Shown: piece after piece, positions 25,615 to 34,510 of the stretch
How the letters are laid out: the number at the start of each line of letters is the position of its first letter
How positions within the stretch are numbered: position 1 is the stretch's first letter
DNA from: JAPKEZ01 sp047638975
GTDB lineage: Bacteria; Planctomycetota; UBA1135
Direction of reading: 5' to 3'
DNA: 64,000 bases
NCBI GenBank assembly: GCA_047638975.1
Contig: JBLINB010000001.1
Span: 50,981-114,980, forward strand
Translations under genes and position numbers: made by a program
Notes under the pieces: model-generated
Seen by the model: the letters and a program-made list of their open reading frames with translations, nothing else
The model's database searches: none
Told to the model about the DNA's origin: nothing

Positions 25615-27486
25615 TTATTTTGTTGTTTGTACTACGTAACAATCGATTCCGATAGCTTTCTCGTCTAGGCTACGAAAGCCGATGGTATGCATTTCGCGCG
25701 CCATCATGCGCCTATCTCCTAATTCAATCAATCCGCTTACGCCATCAACTGTAGCATGGCAATCAATCACTTCGCCCATAGCCTTGCCGTCTACCAACAC
25801 TTGCACTTTGCCGTAATCAGGGCCGGTCATTAACTGCAATTTGAAGTCGAACTTACCCGAGTCGGGGATGCCAAAGTCAAAGATAATCGCTTGCGCAGAA
25901 TCGGATGGCGTCCATTTTGTGAACTGCATCGCGCTTACTTTAAGAGCACTCTCTACCAAAACAGTTTCGGTCGTAGAACCTTTAGACATACGCGGATTGA
26001 CATCATGCTCAGCTTCTGCAGCTCCTTCAATGACGAAAAAGCTTGGCTTTGGATTCGCTGCGTGTTGACGCTCTTCCACGCTGTACGTCTTTGCATCAAC
26101 AGCATGCGAGTCAAGGGTGCCGTACCACCAGGTGCTAAAGCTGTAATCCGTTTCTATTGTGTCCGCTAATTTAAGCTGTGGGTTATATTCTATTCCGCTA
26201 AGCGATGTTGGCCCAGCGATGTTGTACCAACGCAAGAAACTATTATTTCCGAAGACTCCGGGGCCTTCGCGCAACAAGACTTGCTCGCTATGGGCGATCG
26301 ATGGCAAGTTATTAATCCCGGCAAAAGCGAAATCGTTATCTTGCGCGACAGGCTGGCTACTTGGCGATGTAAAAGAGAACATCGAGCCGATTAAGCGCAC
26401 CACGCCGTCTACCTTTAACTGTGCTACATCAGCGACATCACTACCCACTGCGCGAGAAAAGTTAGAGTGCAAAGTGAGTGGCGGCACCATGCTTAATGGC
26501 AGCCTGTCGACGCCAGCCGTCATTACGAAGCGCGCTGGTGCTACGATATCACTCGCAATGCTTAAACGGATATTGTCTCTGTACGGGATCGGTAAGCGAC
26601 AATAAAAAGTCTGTGTTTGCTCGTTGTACCCCAATAAATAATTATTACTAGGATTTGCTCCGCGGTAAGAGCCAAAGAAATCGCCGAGTGGTATTTCGGC
26701 AATTGAGGTTGCTTCGTCTTCTATAGTGCTGCAACCATGCTCAATGCGCAGCACTAGCGAACGCATCAATTCTTCGATTTGCGCGGGTGCCTCTTTATGA
26801 ATAAAGCGCAACTCGAACCAGCGCATGACGCCCGCACCACGAATGATCCATCTAAATTCGCCATTGGTACTTGACGGTGGCAATTGAGGCGACCTTAGAT
26901 ATGCGGCACCCGTTTTCTTTGGGTTGGGGTTGGCTAAGGCTAGAGGAGGACGGTTTTCGACAAGCACGGTCACTGCGCGGTTAATCAAATTACGCTTACC
27001 TCGCAAAAACTTGTTACTGCTATCAGGCAAAACGATGTCGGCGCCTGGATACCAGACGTCGAGATCGAGGCGGCTGGCTGACTTTGCGCGTAGCACTAAG
27101 GTTGCGTCTTTAGCGATGGTCAGTGGCAGAGAAATTACGCTGGCATTACCAAGATTGGCTGCCAAGGGTGCTGCAACTAACTTAGACATATCGCTTAAAT
27201 CTACGTTCAGCTGTTGCTCAGACCCAAAATCAATGACAAAGTTGCCGTCTGTAGCATCAATGTAAACTCGGGTGATTACCGCTGGGCCATGAATAGTGTA
27301 TTCCGTGACTCCGTCTACTACTGTCAACTGTAGCCGTTCGCTGCGTTCATCAGCACTGGGCATCTCGCACAGGTAGCGCAAATCGTAGGTACGCTCTAGG
27401 AGTTGTGAGTAACTCACCTCTTGAACTTGAGCCGAGGCACTAAGTAGAGAGAAGCTATAAGTCAAAGACATGAGAAAACTAATCAT
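25615..27486 (-). CDS. Secreted DUF2961 / GH172-like protein
   Basis: The protein (about 623 residues from the ATG at 27486) has a signal peptide ending near LSASAQ. The first half fits DUF2961: an early LERTYDLRYLCEMPSADERS, then GPAVITRVYID, and GDFFGSYRGANPSNNYLLG followed by FYCRLPIPYRDNIRLS. DUF2961 includes GH172 glycosidases that act on fructans or arabinofuranosides; the family forms multimers. Catalytic residues cannot be confirmed by eye, so the activity is inference. A second ATG five codons later is an equally good signal-peptide start. Confidence 0.7.
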   Translation of the reverse strand: MISFLMSLTYSFSLLSASAQVQEVSYSQLLERTYDLRYLCEMPSADERSERLQLTVVDGVTEYTIHGPAVITRVYIDATDGNFVIDFGSEQQLNVDLSDMSKLVAAPLAANLGNASVISLPLTIAKDATLVLRAKSASRLDLDVWYPGADIVLPDSSNKFLRGKRNLINRAVTVLVENRPPLALANPNPKKTGAAYLRSPQLPPSSTNGEFRWIIRGAGVMRWFELRFIHKEAPAQIEELMRSLVLRIEHGCSTIEDEATSIAEIPLGDFFGSYRGANPSNNYLLGYNEQTQTFYCRLPIPYRDNIRLSIASDIVAPARFVMTAGVDRLPLSMVPPLTLHSNFSRAVGSDVADVAQLKVDGVVRLIGSMFSFTSPSSQPVAQDNDFAFAGINNLPSIAHSEQVLLREGPGVFGNNSFLRWYNIAGPTSLSGIEYNPQLKLADTIETDYSFSTWWYGTLDSHAVDAKTYSVEERQHAANPKPSFFVIEGAAEAEHDVNPRMSKGSTTETVLVESALKVSAMQFTKWTPSDSAQAIIFDFGIPDSGKFDFKLQLMTGPDYGKVQVLVDGKAMGEVIDCHATVDGVSGLIELGDRRMMAREMHTIGFRSLDEKAIGIDCYVVQTTK

Positions 27487-27583
27487 GCCAAAGTCTACCA
27501 TGTCACAGAACCTAAGCGAGACAATTGCTCGGTGCTTTGAGCTCAATCTTAGCCCATAACGGCAAGGGCCCCATCATTGCAAC

Positions 27584-27621
27584 GGGCCTAGAAGCCCTGG
27601 TTGCCCAAAGCCTCTAGACCC
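27584..27621 (-). other. GNRA-capped intercistronic hairpin
   Basis: Read as minus-strand RNA, two 17-nt arms (27605-27621 and 27584-27600) pair along their full length with a GCAA tetraloop. Four of the pairs are G-U. As plus-strand RNA those four become A-C mismatches, so the structure belongs to the minus transcript. It lies between the M16 stop (27651) and the GH172-like start (27486). No U tract follows, so it is not a standard terminator. Confidence 0.6.
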
Positions 27622-27650
27622 AAGAGTAGTTTATGGAAAAAAGACTACCC

Positions 27651-30512
27651 TTATTCTGTTGCTGATTTTGGTGTTACCACGAGGTAACTAGCTTTTTCTG
27701 GCTGCAAGTATTCTGCGGCCAACGCAGATAAATCTTCGACTGAGATGGATGAGTAGAACTCTTCGATAGTTCGCAAGCTATGCAAACCTTCGGAGTTAGA
27801 TTGTGCATCATCGATACTGTTCAACCAAAAGCCATTCGTGCGCATTGCGTCACGTACCTGGTTAAGTAGAGGTTCGGATAAACGGTCAACCTCGTCTTGA
27901 GTCACACCGTTTTCAGCAAGATTTTGGGCAACGCCTAAACAAGCCTCAATCAGTACATCGACCTCGGCCGGATCACCTGCTGCCTGAATCACGATACCGC
28001 CCAAACCTTCAAACACCGTTGAGCCTTGTCCAGCCGCCCCAGGAGAATAAGCCGCCCCCAGGCGTTCGCGCACCTCTAGACGTAGTCGGTCGTCGACTAC
28101 CTTGCCCAAGAACATCAAGTTACGGCGACGTGCGTCATCAAAGCCATCGCATGCCCCAAAGTACATCATTAAATTAGCCTTTTCATCGGCCGTTTCGATA
28201 CTGCGTTCGAGCTTTACGCCCGGCCGAATGAAGACCCCCTTAGCCAAAGCACTTAAATCTTGTACCGCACGGCGTTGTGGCATCGCACCAAAGGTTTGCG
28301 CGGCATACTGAATGACCTCCGCCACATCAACGTCGCCCACGACACTCACCTCAAGCGGCGCGGCGGCGAACAACGGCGCAAGCAGTGCTTCAATTTGCTG
28401 CATATCGACAGCGCTTATTTCATCGCTGCTCGGCATGGCATTAAGCCCAAGGATTGAAGCGCGTTGATAGCCTTCAAGCACTGCAGGCACGAAGTCAAAA
28501 GCCAGCGGCCCACCGACACTATGCTCTAGCTGCTGATAAATCATCGGCAACTGCTTCTTAAACATTTCAAGCATCTCTGGACGGTATCCGGAATGCTCGA
28601 TTGAAGCGACCATCAGCTCGAACTGCAACAATAAGTCTTCGCTAGTTGTTTGTCCGGAAAAACCGAAGGAATCTTCTTTGATTGCGAGGCCAGTGCCGAC
28701 TTGCTTGCCGGCAAATAAGCGGCGCATGTCGTCGACACTATGCTCTGTCAAACCGCCGCCATCGAAAGCAATACCAGCCACTGCTGCCACCACAAAAGAC
28801 TCGAGTGGCACAGACAAGATGCCCTCGCCCAAGCGCGAAGTTATTAGAATTTGGTTAGCCTTGAAATCGGTTTTTTTAATGTTTAGCAGAACGCCATTAG
28901 ACAATTCAACAGCCCAAAGATCTAAATCTTCGATGTGCTTCTGCGCAACAATGGTACCGGCATTTTCTGCGGATGAAGCATAGGCAAATGGCTTCAATTC
29001 TTTCTCGCCAATGCGCTGCGGCTTCACCTTTTTAGCTACAGCATAGGCGTCGAGAAACTGCTGCTTTGCGTCGTCTAGTTCAAGATTTCCGGCACCATTA
29101 ATCGACAGAGTTCCGTCACGCCAATTGTCACGCAAAGCATTTAGACAAGCGTCGACCGTCAACCCTTGCAAGATAGGACCATACATTTTCAAATCATAAG
29201 CAGCATCAGTCGGGATTTCGCCCGTTTCGATTTCTGCCAAAATCGCCTCACGCAACCCAGCACTAGATGCTGTAGCCTCGCGTGCAACCGATTCTGTAAG
29301 CGAGCGCATTAAATTAGCACGCACTTCGTCGAGTTCGGCTTGCTGAAAGCCGAAATTAAGTGCTACACGCAATTCTAAATAAGCTTGCGTAAAAGCTTCT
29401 TGCCAATCTTCTGGGCTACACGCTATAGACAATTCGCCGCCTTCAAAAACATGCATGCCGCCAGCATTGCCAACAGATGCCGACAAATAATCCGTTTCAG
29501 GCAGCTTCACTGCCTCGGAATAGCGTTGGCTCAACATCGCATGTGCCACCATCAAAGCCAAGTCTTGAGAGCGCGCAGAGACCGTGTCGGCACGCTGTGC
29601 GTATGGCTTGAGATTAGACATCTTCAATTGCAATACCGGAATCTCTTCGTCGCTGACCATGAAAAATAAATCATCGAGAGCAGGTTCGCCCATCACTGGT
29701 TCGGCGTCAACAGGGGTACCTGGACCATCGAAATCAGCAAAGAACTCGTTCATTAACTCTTCGGGGTTATATCCACGCAAATCACCGACGATGACCATAG
29801 TCATATTTTCAGGACGGTACCACTTGTCATAAAATTCGCGTACCGACTCACCGCTGAATGCATCGCGTACTTTCTTGGTACCAATGGGTAAACGTTTGGC
29901 CAACAAGGTGCCTTTGTATTGTCGCTCGAGCCCTTCGACAAGTACGCGATAGCCAGCAGAATCGCGTTCGCGTTGCTCGCCATCGATGACTCCTTTTTCG
30001 GACTGCACTTCGTCATCGGAGATTAACATGCCACCAGCAAAATCACGCATAACCAACAAGCCTTCGCGCAGTGTTTTCTCATCGCGATTGGGTAAGTCTA
30101 GTTTATAAACAGTTTCGGAGAAAGCAGTGTGCGCATTGGTGTCGGCGCCAAAGCTCATGCCATGATCTTGAAACCACTCGATCAAAGTACCTGCAGCGAA
30201 ATTCTCGGAGCCATTAAAGGCCATGTGTTCAAGGAAATGCGCCATACCAGCCTGACTATCCGTTTCGCCAAACGAACCCGCATCAACATGCAAGCGCAAG
30301 TAGACACGATCTTCTGGCTTAGGCAAATCAGCCCATGCAAATCGCATACCGTTAGCAAACGAACCATAATGGATGCGTTTGTCTACTTCAAGGTCGGAAG
30401 AAGCGTGTGCCCAGGCATTGGTGCTCTGTGCAGGACGCGTTTCTTGCGCGAACAAGCCTGCTGAAAAGCTAAGTGCAGCAATTATAAAAACTATTGGTTG
30501 GCTAATTTTCAT
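27651..30512 (-). CDS. M16 family zinc metallopeptidase (two-repeat, secreted)
   Basis: The 953-residue protein has a signal peptide (MKISQPIVFIIAALSF...FAQ) and the inverted zinc motif HFLEH in GMAHFLEHMAFNGS, with the distal Glu in the following helix. A second, inactive-looking M16 repeat forms the C-terminal half, as in pitrilysin/PqqL-like long enzymes. It is probably periplasmic and degrades peptides. I used the ATG at 30512; an in-frame GTG two codons upstream is less likely. An inverted repeat, GCTAAC-N11-GTTAGC (30528-30550), lies upstream of a TAGGAT box. Confidence 0.92.
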   Translation of the reverse strand: MKISQPIVFIIAALSFSAGLFAQETRPAQSTNAWAHASSDLEVDKRIHYGSFANGMRFAWADLPKPEDRVYLRLHVDAGSFGETDSQAGMAHFLEHMAFNGSENFAAGTLIEWFQDHGMSFGADTNAHTAFSETVYKLDLPNRDEKTLREGLLVMRDFAGGMLISDDEVQSEKGVIDGEQRERDSAGYRVLVEGLERQYKGTLLAKRLPIGTKKVRDAFSGESVREFYDKWYRPENMTMVIVGDLRGYNPEELMNEFFADFDGPGTPVDAEPVMGEPALDDLFFMVSDEEIPVLQLKMSNLKPYAQRADTVSARSQDLALMVAHAMLSQRYSEAVKLPETDYLSASVGNAGGMHVFEGGELSIACSPEDWQEAFTQAYLELRVALNFGFQQAELDEVRANLMRSLTESVAREATASSAGLREAILAEIETGEIPTDAAYDLKMYGPILQGLTVDACLNALRDNWRDGTLSINGAGNLELDDAKQQFLDAYAVAKKVKPQRIGEKELKPFAYASSAENAGTIVAQKHIEDLDLWAVELSNGVLLNIKKTDFKANQILITSRLGEGILSVPLESFVVAAVAGIAFDGGGLTEHSVDDMRRLFAGKQVGTGLAIKEDSFGFSGQTTSEDLLLQFELMVASIEHSGYRPEMLEMFKKQLPMIYQQLEHSVGGPLAFDFVPAVLEGYQRASILGLNAMPSSDEISAVDMQQIEALLAPLFAAAPLEVSVVGDVDVAEVIQYAAQTFGAMPQRRAVQDLSALAKGVFIRPGVKLERSIETADEKANLMMYFGACDGFDDARRRNLMFLGKVVDDRLRLEVRERLGAAYSPGAAGQGSTVFEGLGGIVIQAAGDPAEVDVLIEACLGVAQNLAENGVTQDEVDRLSEPLLNQVRDAMRTNGFWLNSIDDAQSNSEGLHSLRTIEEFYSSISVEDLSALAAEYLQPEKASYLVVTPKSATE

Positions 30513-30641
30513 GGTCACATATCCTACGCTAACCGAGCACCGACGTTAGCCTATTTAGAATCAGACTCGCAATTCCTTCGGGTTCGGGTCATAGTTCTTA
30601 AACTTGTTGTGCTGCTACCATGATGCTATTCTAAGTAAATC

Positions 30642-31181
30642 ATGTTGAAGACACTCATTCCAATCGTTGCCCTTTTATTCTCTGCCTGCGGCGTTGCCAC
30701 TCAGCCTTCAGGCATGGCCGACATTGAGCACCAAGCCTTTTATGAGATGAGTGTCGAAAATCACACCCTAGCCATAGACCGTAATGGGATTGCCAGTTTC
30801 GCTTCTGCAGCTATCGATGCCCAGCTACAGCCGCGCTTGGCCGCCGCCTTTGCCGAAGCTAAAGCTCCTGGCTATCCTCTCATCGGACGCGATCATGCGA
30901 ATTGGGTGCGCCAAATCGATGTTGCCCCTAGCAGCGAGAGCGGCAAATACAGCGTTACGTCTAAAGGCTTAGCACCCTACCCGATTCGCTTGAGTTTAAT
31001 CAAGCACACCGCTGACGGAGACATGCTAATCACGCGCATCGATTCAGCCCCCTGGAATGCCGGCACTCATTTTGCGATGCTCTCTAAAGATATAGCATTG
31101 CAGCACGGCGACGTATTAATCGTGCGCCACGAAGGAGCAAAACAAGGTTTTGATTCGATCGTTACAGTTTCTCTAAGATAA
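30642..31181 (+). CDS. Putative lipoprotein of unknown function
   Basis: The 179-residue protein opens with MLKTLIPIVALLFSAC, a lipoprotein signal with lipobox FSAC. I recognise no domain in the mature part, which includes SKGLAPYPIRLSLIKHTADGD and is probably beta-rich. A promoter with TTGTTG (30604-30609), 17 nt, and TATTCT (30627-30632) precedes the ATG and leaves a leader of only about 3 nt. The 3' end overlaps the convergent M1 peptidase gene by 20 bp. Confidence 0.75.
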   Translation: MLKTLIPIVALLFSACGVATQPSGMADIEHQAFYEMSVENHTLAIDRNGIASFASAAIDAQLQPRLAAAFAEAKAPGYPLIGRDHANWVRQIDVAPSSESGKYSVTSKGLAPYPIRLSLIKHTADGDMLITRIDSAPWNAGTHFAMLSKDIALQHGDVLIVRHEGAKQGFDSIVTVSLR

Positions 31182-32715
31182 ACAGTAACTGCACATCAGG
31201 GTCGATCTGTAAATCGTGTGCACCATCTTTGAAAGAGAAGACTTGCTTACCCGTGCCTTTTATCTCCAGCACTTGGTCGATTTCTTCATCCTCAGAATTG
31301 AGGTAGCGTACTCGTAAACTCAAACGGTAATCGGTGACAGCTTGATCAACAATTATCGAAGCCGTTTCAGCATCGATGAACACCTTCAAGCTTGGGCAAC
31401 CAGGACGGCGCAGCCATTGCTCGAAGAACCAATTCAAATCGCGCTCGCATACTTCTGTAAAACTGTCGACTAACTGCTGAGTAACGACTGCTTGCTCTTT
31501 ATTGCTTTCGTAGTAATCGCGCACACTTGCAAAAAACAGCTCGTCGCCGACCTCTTGCCTTAACATGTGCAGCACCCAAGCACCTTTTTGATAAGTATTC
31601 GAAGCGTAGCGCCCGAAGAAATCTTCTGATGAGCTAAACGCGTCATCAACAATTGGTTTTACATGCGCTGATTTGGCGCGTAGCCAGCGTGAACGCGCGG
31701 CACGCATTGAGTCTGTGAGATTGGCTTTGCCTATGACCTCATGCAGGATGGGGCCTATATAACTAGCAAAACCTTCTGACAACCATGCGTCTTCCCAGTG
31801 CGCGTAACCCACTCCGTCGCCAAACCACATATGCGCAAATTCATGCGCCATAGTGCCGACACCACCCCCCTTATATTGAAAAATCTTTTGCGACAACCAC
31901 ACGTTTCCGGGATATTCCATGCCACCCCAGCGCGTCGGTATTTGCACAGTAGTGAATTTAGCGTACAGGTATGCACCAAATTTATCTTCCATCCACTTCA
32001 TCCAAGTCGCATGATGGATTAAGTAATCAGCTGCAACTTCAGCATCTTGTGGGAAGACAAAGTGCGGCAGAAAACGCTCGTCGCCACCTTCGTCAACACG
32101 CGCAAATGGCCCAGCGGCAAAAGCGAATAAGGATGGCGGTATCTGCGATTGGGTTTGCCCATGACTTAGCGTGCCACCGCTCTCTAACTTTTCTGTAGTC
32201 CATTTACCCGAACCTACTGCGCTCCAGCCAGCAGGTGCTGTCAGTTCTAATGAGAAATGAGCGCGATCAGCATTTGAATCTTCGCACGCTAGCCAAGCAC
32301 GAGTACGCGACGGGAATCCATCGCTAAAGAAGTAAGTGTCACCGCGGTAGTTGCGCTCGCGATATAAACCGTCGGCGGGCCATCCTGAGAACTCTGAGGC
32401 AAAAGTGATGTCGTCGCCAAGGTTAGCTGTGGACGGCAACGCTATCTGATATTGATACGCGTTTGATTCTACTTTAAGTGGCTGGCCGTCAAGATGTGTA
32501 AAGTGAACGTCAAAGCCTTCGTGCGCAGTACGGTCGAGGTAGATTACGTCTAACTTTGCCAAAGCCTTGAAGTGGTATTTGACACTACCTGCCACTTTAC
32601 CGTTCGGCAAAATGTCTAACTTGATGTCGTAAGCAATCGCATCTTGGTGAGGATAGTCAGCGAAGCTAGGCTCGGCTTGCTGCGAGCACACTATCAGTAG
32701 AGATGTAAATAACAT
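31162..32715 (-). CDS. M1 family aminopeptidase-like metallopeptidase
   Basis: The 517-residue protein has the gluzincin motif HEFAHMWFGD followed by Glu 18 residues later in WEDAWLSEGFASY, and the exopeptidase motif as GGMEYPG where GAMEN is usual. The N-terminus MLFTSLLIVCSQQ looks like a very short lipoprotein signal without a basic head, so it may be tethered in the periplasm. It lacks the long C-terminal ERAP-type helical domain of full M1 enzymes. The ATG follows the elbB stop with no gap. Confidence 0.9.
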   Translation of the reverse strand: MLFTSLLIVCSQQAEPSFADYPHQDAIAYDIKLDILPNGKVAGSVKYHFKALAKLDVIYLDRTAHEGFDVHFTHLDGQPLKVESNAYQYQIALPSTANLGDDITFASEFSGWPADGLYRERNYRGDTYFFSDGFPSRTRAWLACEDSNADRAHFSLELTAPAGWSAVGSGKWTTEKLESGGTLSHGQTQSQIPPSLFAFAAGPFARVDEGGDERFLPHFVFPQDAEVAADYLIHHATWMKWMEDKFGAYLYAKFTTVQIPTRWGGMEYPGNVWLSQKIFQYKGGGVGTMAHEFAHMWFGDGVGYAHWEDAWLSEGFASYIGPILHEVIGKANLTDSMRAARSRWLRAKSAHVKPIVDDAFSSSEDFFGRYASNTYQKGAWVLHMLRQEVGDELFFASVRDYYESNKEQAVVTQQLVDSFTEVCERDLNWFFEQWLRRPGCPSLKVFIDAETASIIVDQAVTDYRLSLRVRYLNSEDEEIDQVLEIKGTGKQVFSFKDGAHDLQIDPDVQLLFILEKL

Positions 32716-33384
32716 TTATTTTTGGCACATACGTGCGATTTCGGAGACTAGAGCATCGATGCCAGTTGCGAGCTGATCAATGTTTCCAGCCAACATATAA
32801 GCTGGCGTTGACACGATTTTATTGAGTTCATCGACATGAATTTGCGAGTAAAGGCAATCAACTGTTTTCGCTCCCATCTCGCGCAAGGCTGCATGGGTTT
32901 CTGTGCAATTACCCGCGGTCAACTCAGCGACAGCATGGTGGTCGCGCAAAGCACTTGCGCAAATAACCGGGGCAATACATATAAACCCCAGAACTTTAGA
33001 GTCATCTACGAAATTGCGAATAGCACGCTCAACTTGTGGATGAGCTACAGCGTCGGCTTGAGCAACGGCAAAGTCGCAGAGGTTTTTAGCTGCGCCAAAC
33101 CCGCCAGGAAAGATAATGGCGTCGTAATCTGCGGCGAAAATTTCATCTAAGGGTACAATATTACCGCGCGCAATTCGGGCTGCTTCGTGCAGCATATTAC
33201 GCGACTCGCCTTCAACGACCTCGCCGGTAAAATGATTTACGACATGCATTTGCGGTGCATCTGGAGCGCAACACTGCACTACAGCTCCGGCGCGTTCTAG
33301 CGCCAGTAAAGTCAAAACCGTCTCATGGATTTCGGACCCATCGTTGACTCCGGACCCTGCTAAACAAACTGCGACTCGTAGCAT
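32716..33384 (-). CDS. elbB: Isoprenoid biosynthesis glyoxalase ElbB-like
   Basis: This 222-residue DJ-1/PfpI-superfamily protein matches ElbB: VAVCLAGSGVNDGSEIHET at the N-terminus, DAIIFPGGFGAAKNLCDFA, and the nucleophile-elbow region GFICIAPVICASAL. E. coli ElbB has glyoxalase III activity. The gene is 13 nt after the ferredoxin gene and directly abuts the M1 peptidase gene, so it sits inside a long minus-strand operon. Confidence 0.92.
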   Translation of the reverse strand: MLRVAVCLAGSGVNDGSEIHETVLTLLALERAGAVVQCCAPDAPQMHVVNHFTGEVVEGESRNMLHEAARIARGNIVPLDEIFAADYDAIIFPGGFGAAKNLCDFAVAQADAVAHPQVERAIRNFVDDSKVLGFICIAPVICASALRDHHAVAELTAGNCTETHAALREMGAKTVDCLYSQIHVDELNKIVSTPAYMLAGNIDQLATGIDALVSEIARMCQK

Positions 33385-33397
33385 TTTTTATTCTTTA

Positions 33398-33676
33398 TTA
33401 TTCGTGAATGGACTCGAGGACGACGTCCCCTGCGATATGTGCTTGGCACGCTAAGCGTTCGTCAGCCTCACAACCAAAGCCTTCAAGGATGGCTTCTTCT
33501 ACTTTAGATGGCGGCGCTAGCTCTCCTTCGATTACTTTTACGACGCAGATGCCGCATTTGCCCGACTGGCAACCAAAAGTTATGGGTAGATCGTCATCGT
33601 AGCTAAGCTCGAGCAATCGACCTTCGCCATTCGTGATTTTGGTTTCTACAGATGATTTTACAGTGACTTTTGACAT
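33398..33676 (-). CDS. [2Fe-2S] plant-type ferredoxin
   Basis: The 92-residue protein has the cluster motif C-x4-C-x2-C in FGCQSGKCGICVV and the fourth Cys in RLACQAHI. It is an electron carrier with an unknown partner. Its ATG overlaps the stop of the next upstream [2Fe-2S] protein gene by one base, so two different [2Fe-2S] carriers are co-expressed here. Confidence 0.9.
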   Translation of the reverse strand: MSKVTVKSSVETKITNGEGRLLELSYDDDLPITFGCQSGKCGICVVKVIEGELAPPSKVEEAILEGFGCEADERLACQAHIAGDVVLESIHE

Positions 33677-33969
33677 TATTCTTTAGATATCTTTTTTTGG
33701 ACAGCATCTATTATGCTTGAGCAGTCAGCAGCACCAAAGCCACTAAACCACTGATCGTTAGGCATCAACACCGCATGCGGCCCGTCGTAGCATGGCCCTA
33801 GGCATCCGCTCGATGTGACGCGCAGTGTGGCTTTAAGGCCACGTGCTTTGACTTCGTCTTTGAGCAGTTGGCATAGCTTTGGTGAATCATGGCTGCTGCC
33901 GCACGACTCGCGTCCATCAGCGCCACGGCTGTTGGAACACACAAACAAAATGTTATCGGGCTTGGTCAT
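33676..33969 (-). CDS. Thioredoxin-like [2Fe-2S] ferredoxin
   Basis: This 97-residue protein (start MTKPDNILF at 33969) resembles the thioredoxin-fold ferredoxins related to NuoE. It has VCSNSRGADGRESCGSS near the N-terminus and TSSGCLGPCYDGPHAVLMPND later, giving the four cluster cysteines. It overlaps the lytic transglycosylase gene by 17 nt and the ferredoxin gene by 1 nt. Confidence 0.88.
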   Translation of the reverse strand: MTKPDNILFVCSNSRGADGRESCGSSHDSPKLCQLLKDEVKARGLKATLRVTSSGCLGPCYDGPHAVLMPNDQWFSGFGAADCSSIIDAVQKKISKE

Positions 33970-34510
33970 AGTCGGCAAAGCGTTGTTGATAGTCTAATGC
34001 CTGTTCAACGTAAGACAATGGAGTTTTAGATTTTGAGCGCATCGAGTCGATGTAAAGCTCGGCGCTACCGAATTTTGCTATGTTACGCGCGACCCGTGCT
34101 GCTCCTAGGCGATAAGACAACAAACCTAAAGTAACATCGCCATCGTGACGGCGAATCATCTGCGCTAGATAAAAAGCACCCATTCGTAAGTTGTCGCTTG
34201 GAGTATACGGCGGACCACTGATTTGCATTTTTCCGGCAACTTCAGCAGCTGTAGTCGGAAGCAACTGGCAGTAGCCACCCGCGTTTACTGACGATAAGGC
34301 ATCGGCCTTGCCACGCGATTCAGCGAAAACTAAACCGGCCAATAAATAAGGATCGATGCTGCTTTCTGCGGCTGCCGGTTTTATTTGCGGCAGCAAGTCG
34401 GCGACACGTTCAAAGCCAGAATCGCGCATCAGCCATACACTGATACCAACGATAACCACGACCCATTTTAATAAGCCAATCCGCTCGCCAAATGTCTTAT
34501 TACTTTGCAC
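33953..34510 (-). CDS. Membrane-anchored lytic transglycosylase (SLT domain)
   Basis: The 185-residue protein has an N-terminal hydrophobic anchor (LLKWVVVIVGISVWL) and one SLT-type catalytic domain. The catalytic Glu is in LVFAESRGKADALS, followed by GGYCQLLPTTA and MGAFYLAQMI. It cleaves peptidoglycan glycan strands from the periplasmic side. It overlaps the HEAT-repeat gene upstream by 11 nt and the ferredoxin gene downstream by 17 nt. Confidence 0.9.
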   Translation of the reverse strand: MQSNKTFGERIGLLKWVVVIVGISVWLMRDSGFERVADLLPQIKPAAAESSIDPYLLAGLVFAESRGKADALSSVNAGGYCQLLPTTAAEVAGKMQISGPPYTPSDNLRMGAFYLAQMIRRHDGDVTLGLLSYRLGAARVARNIAKFGSAELYIDSMRSKSKTPLSYVEQALDYQQRFADYDQAR

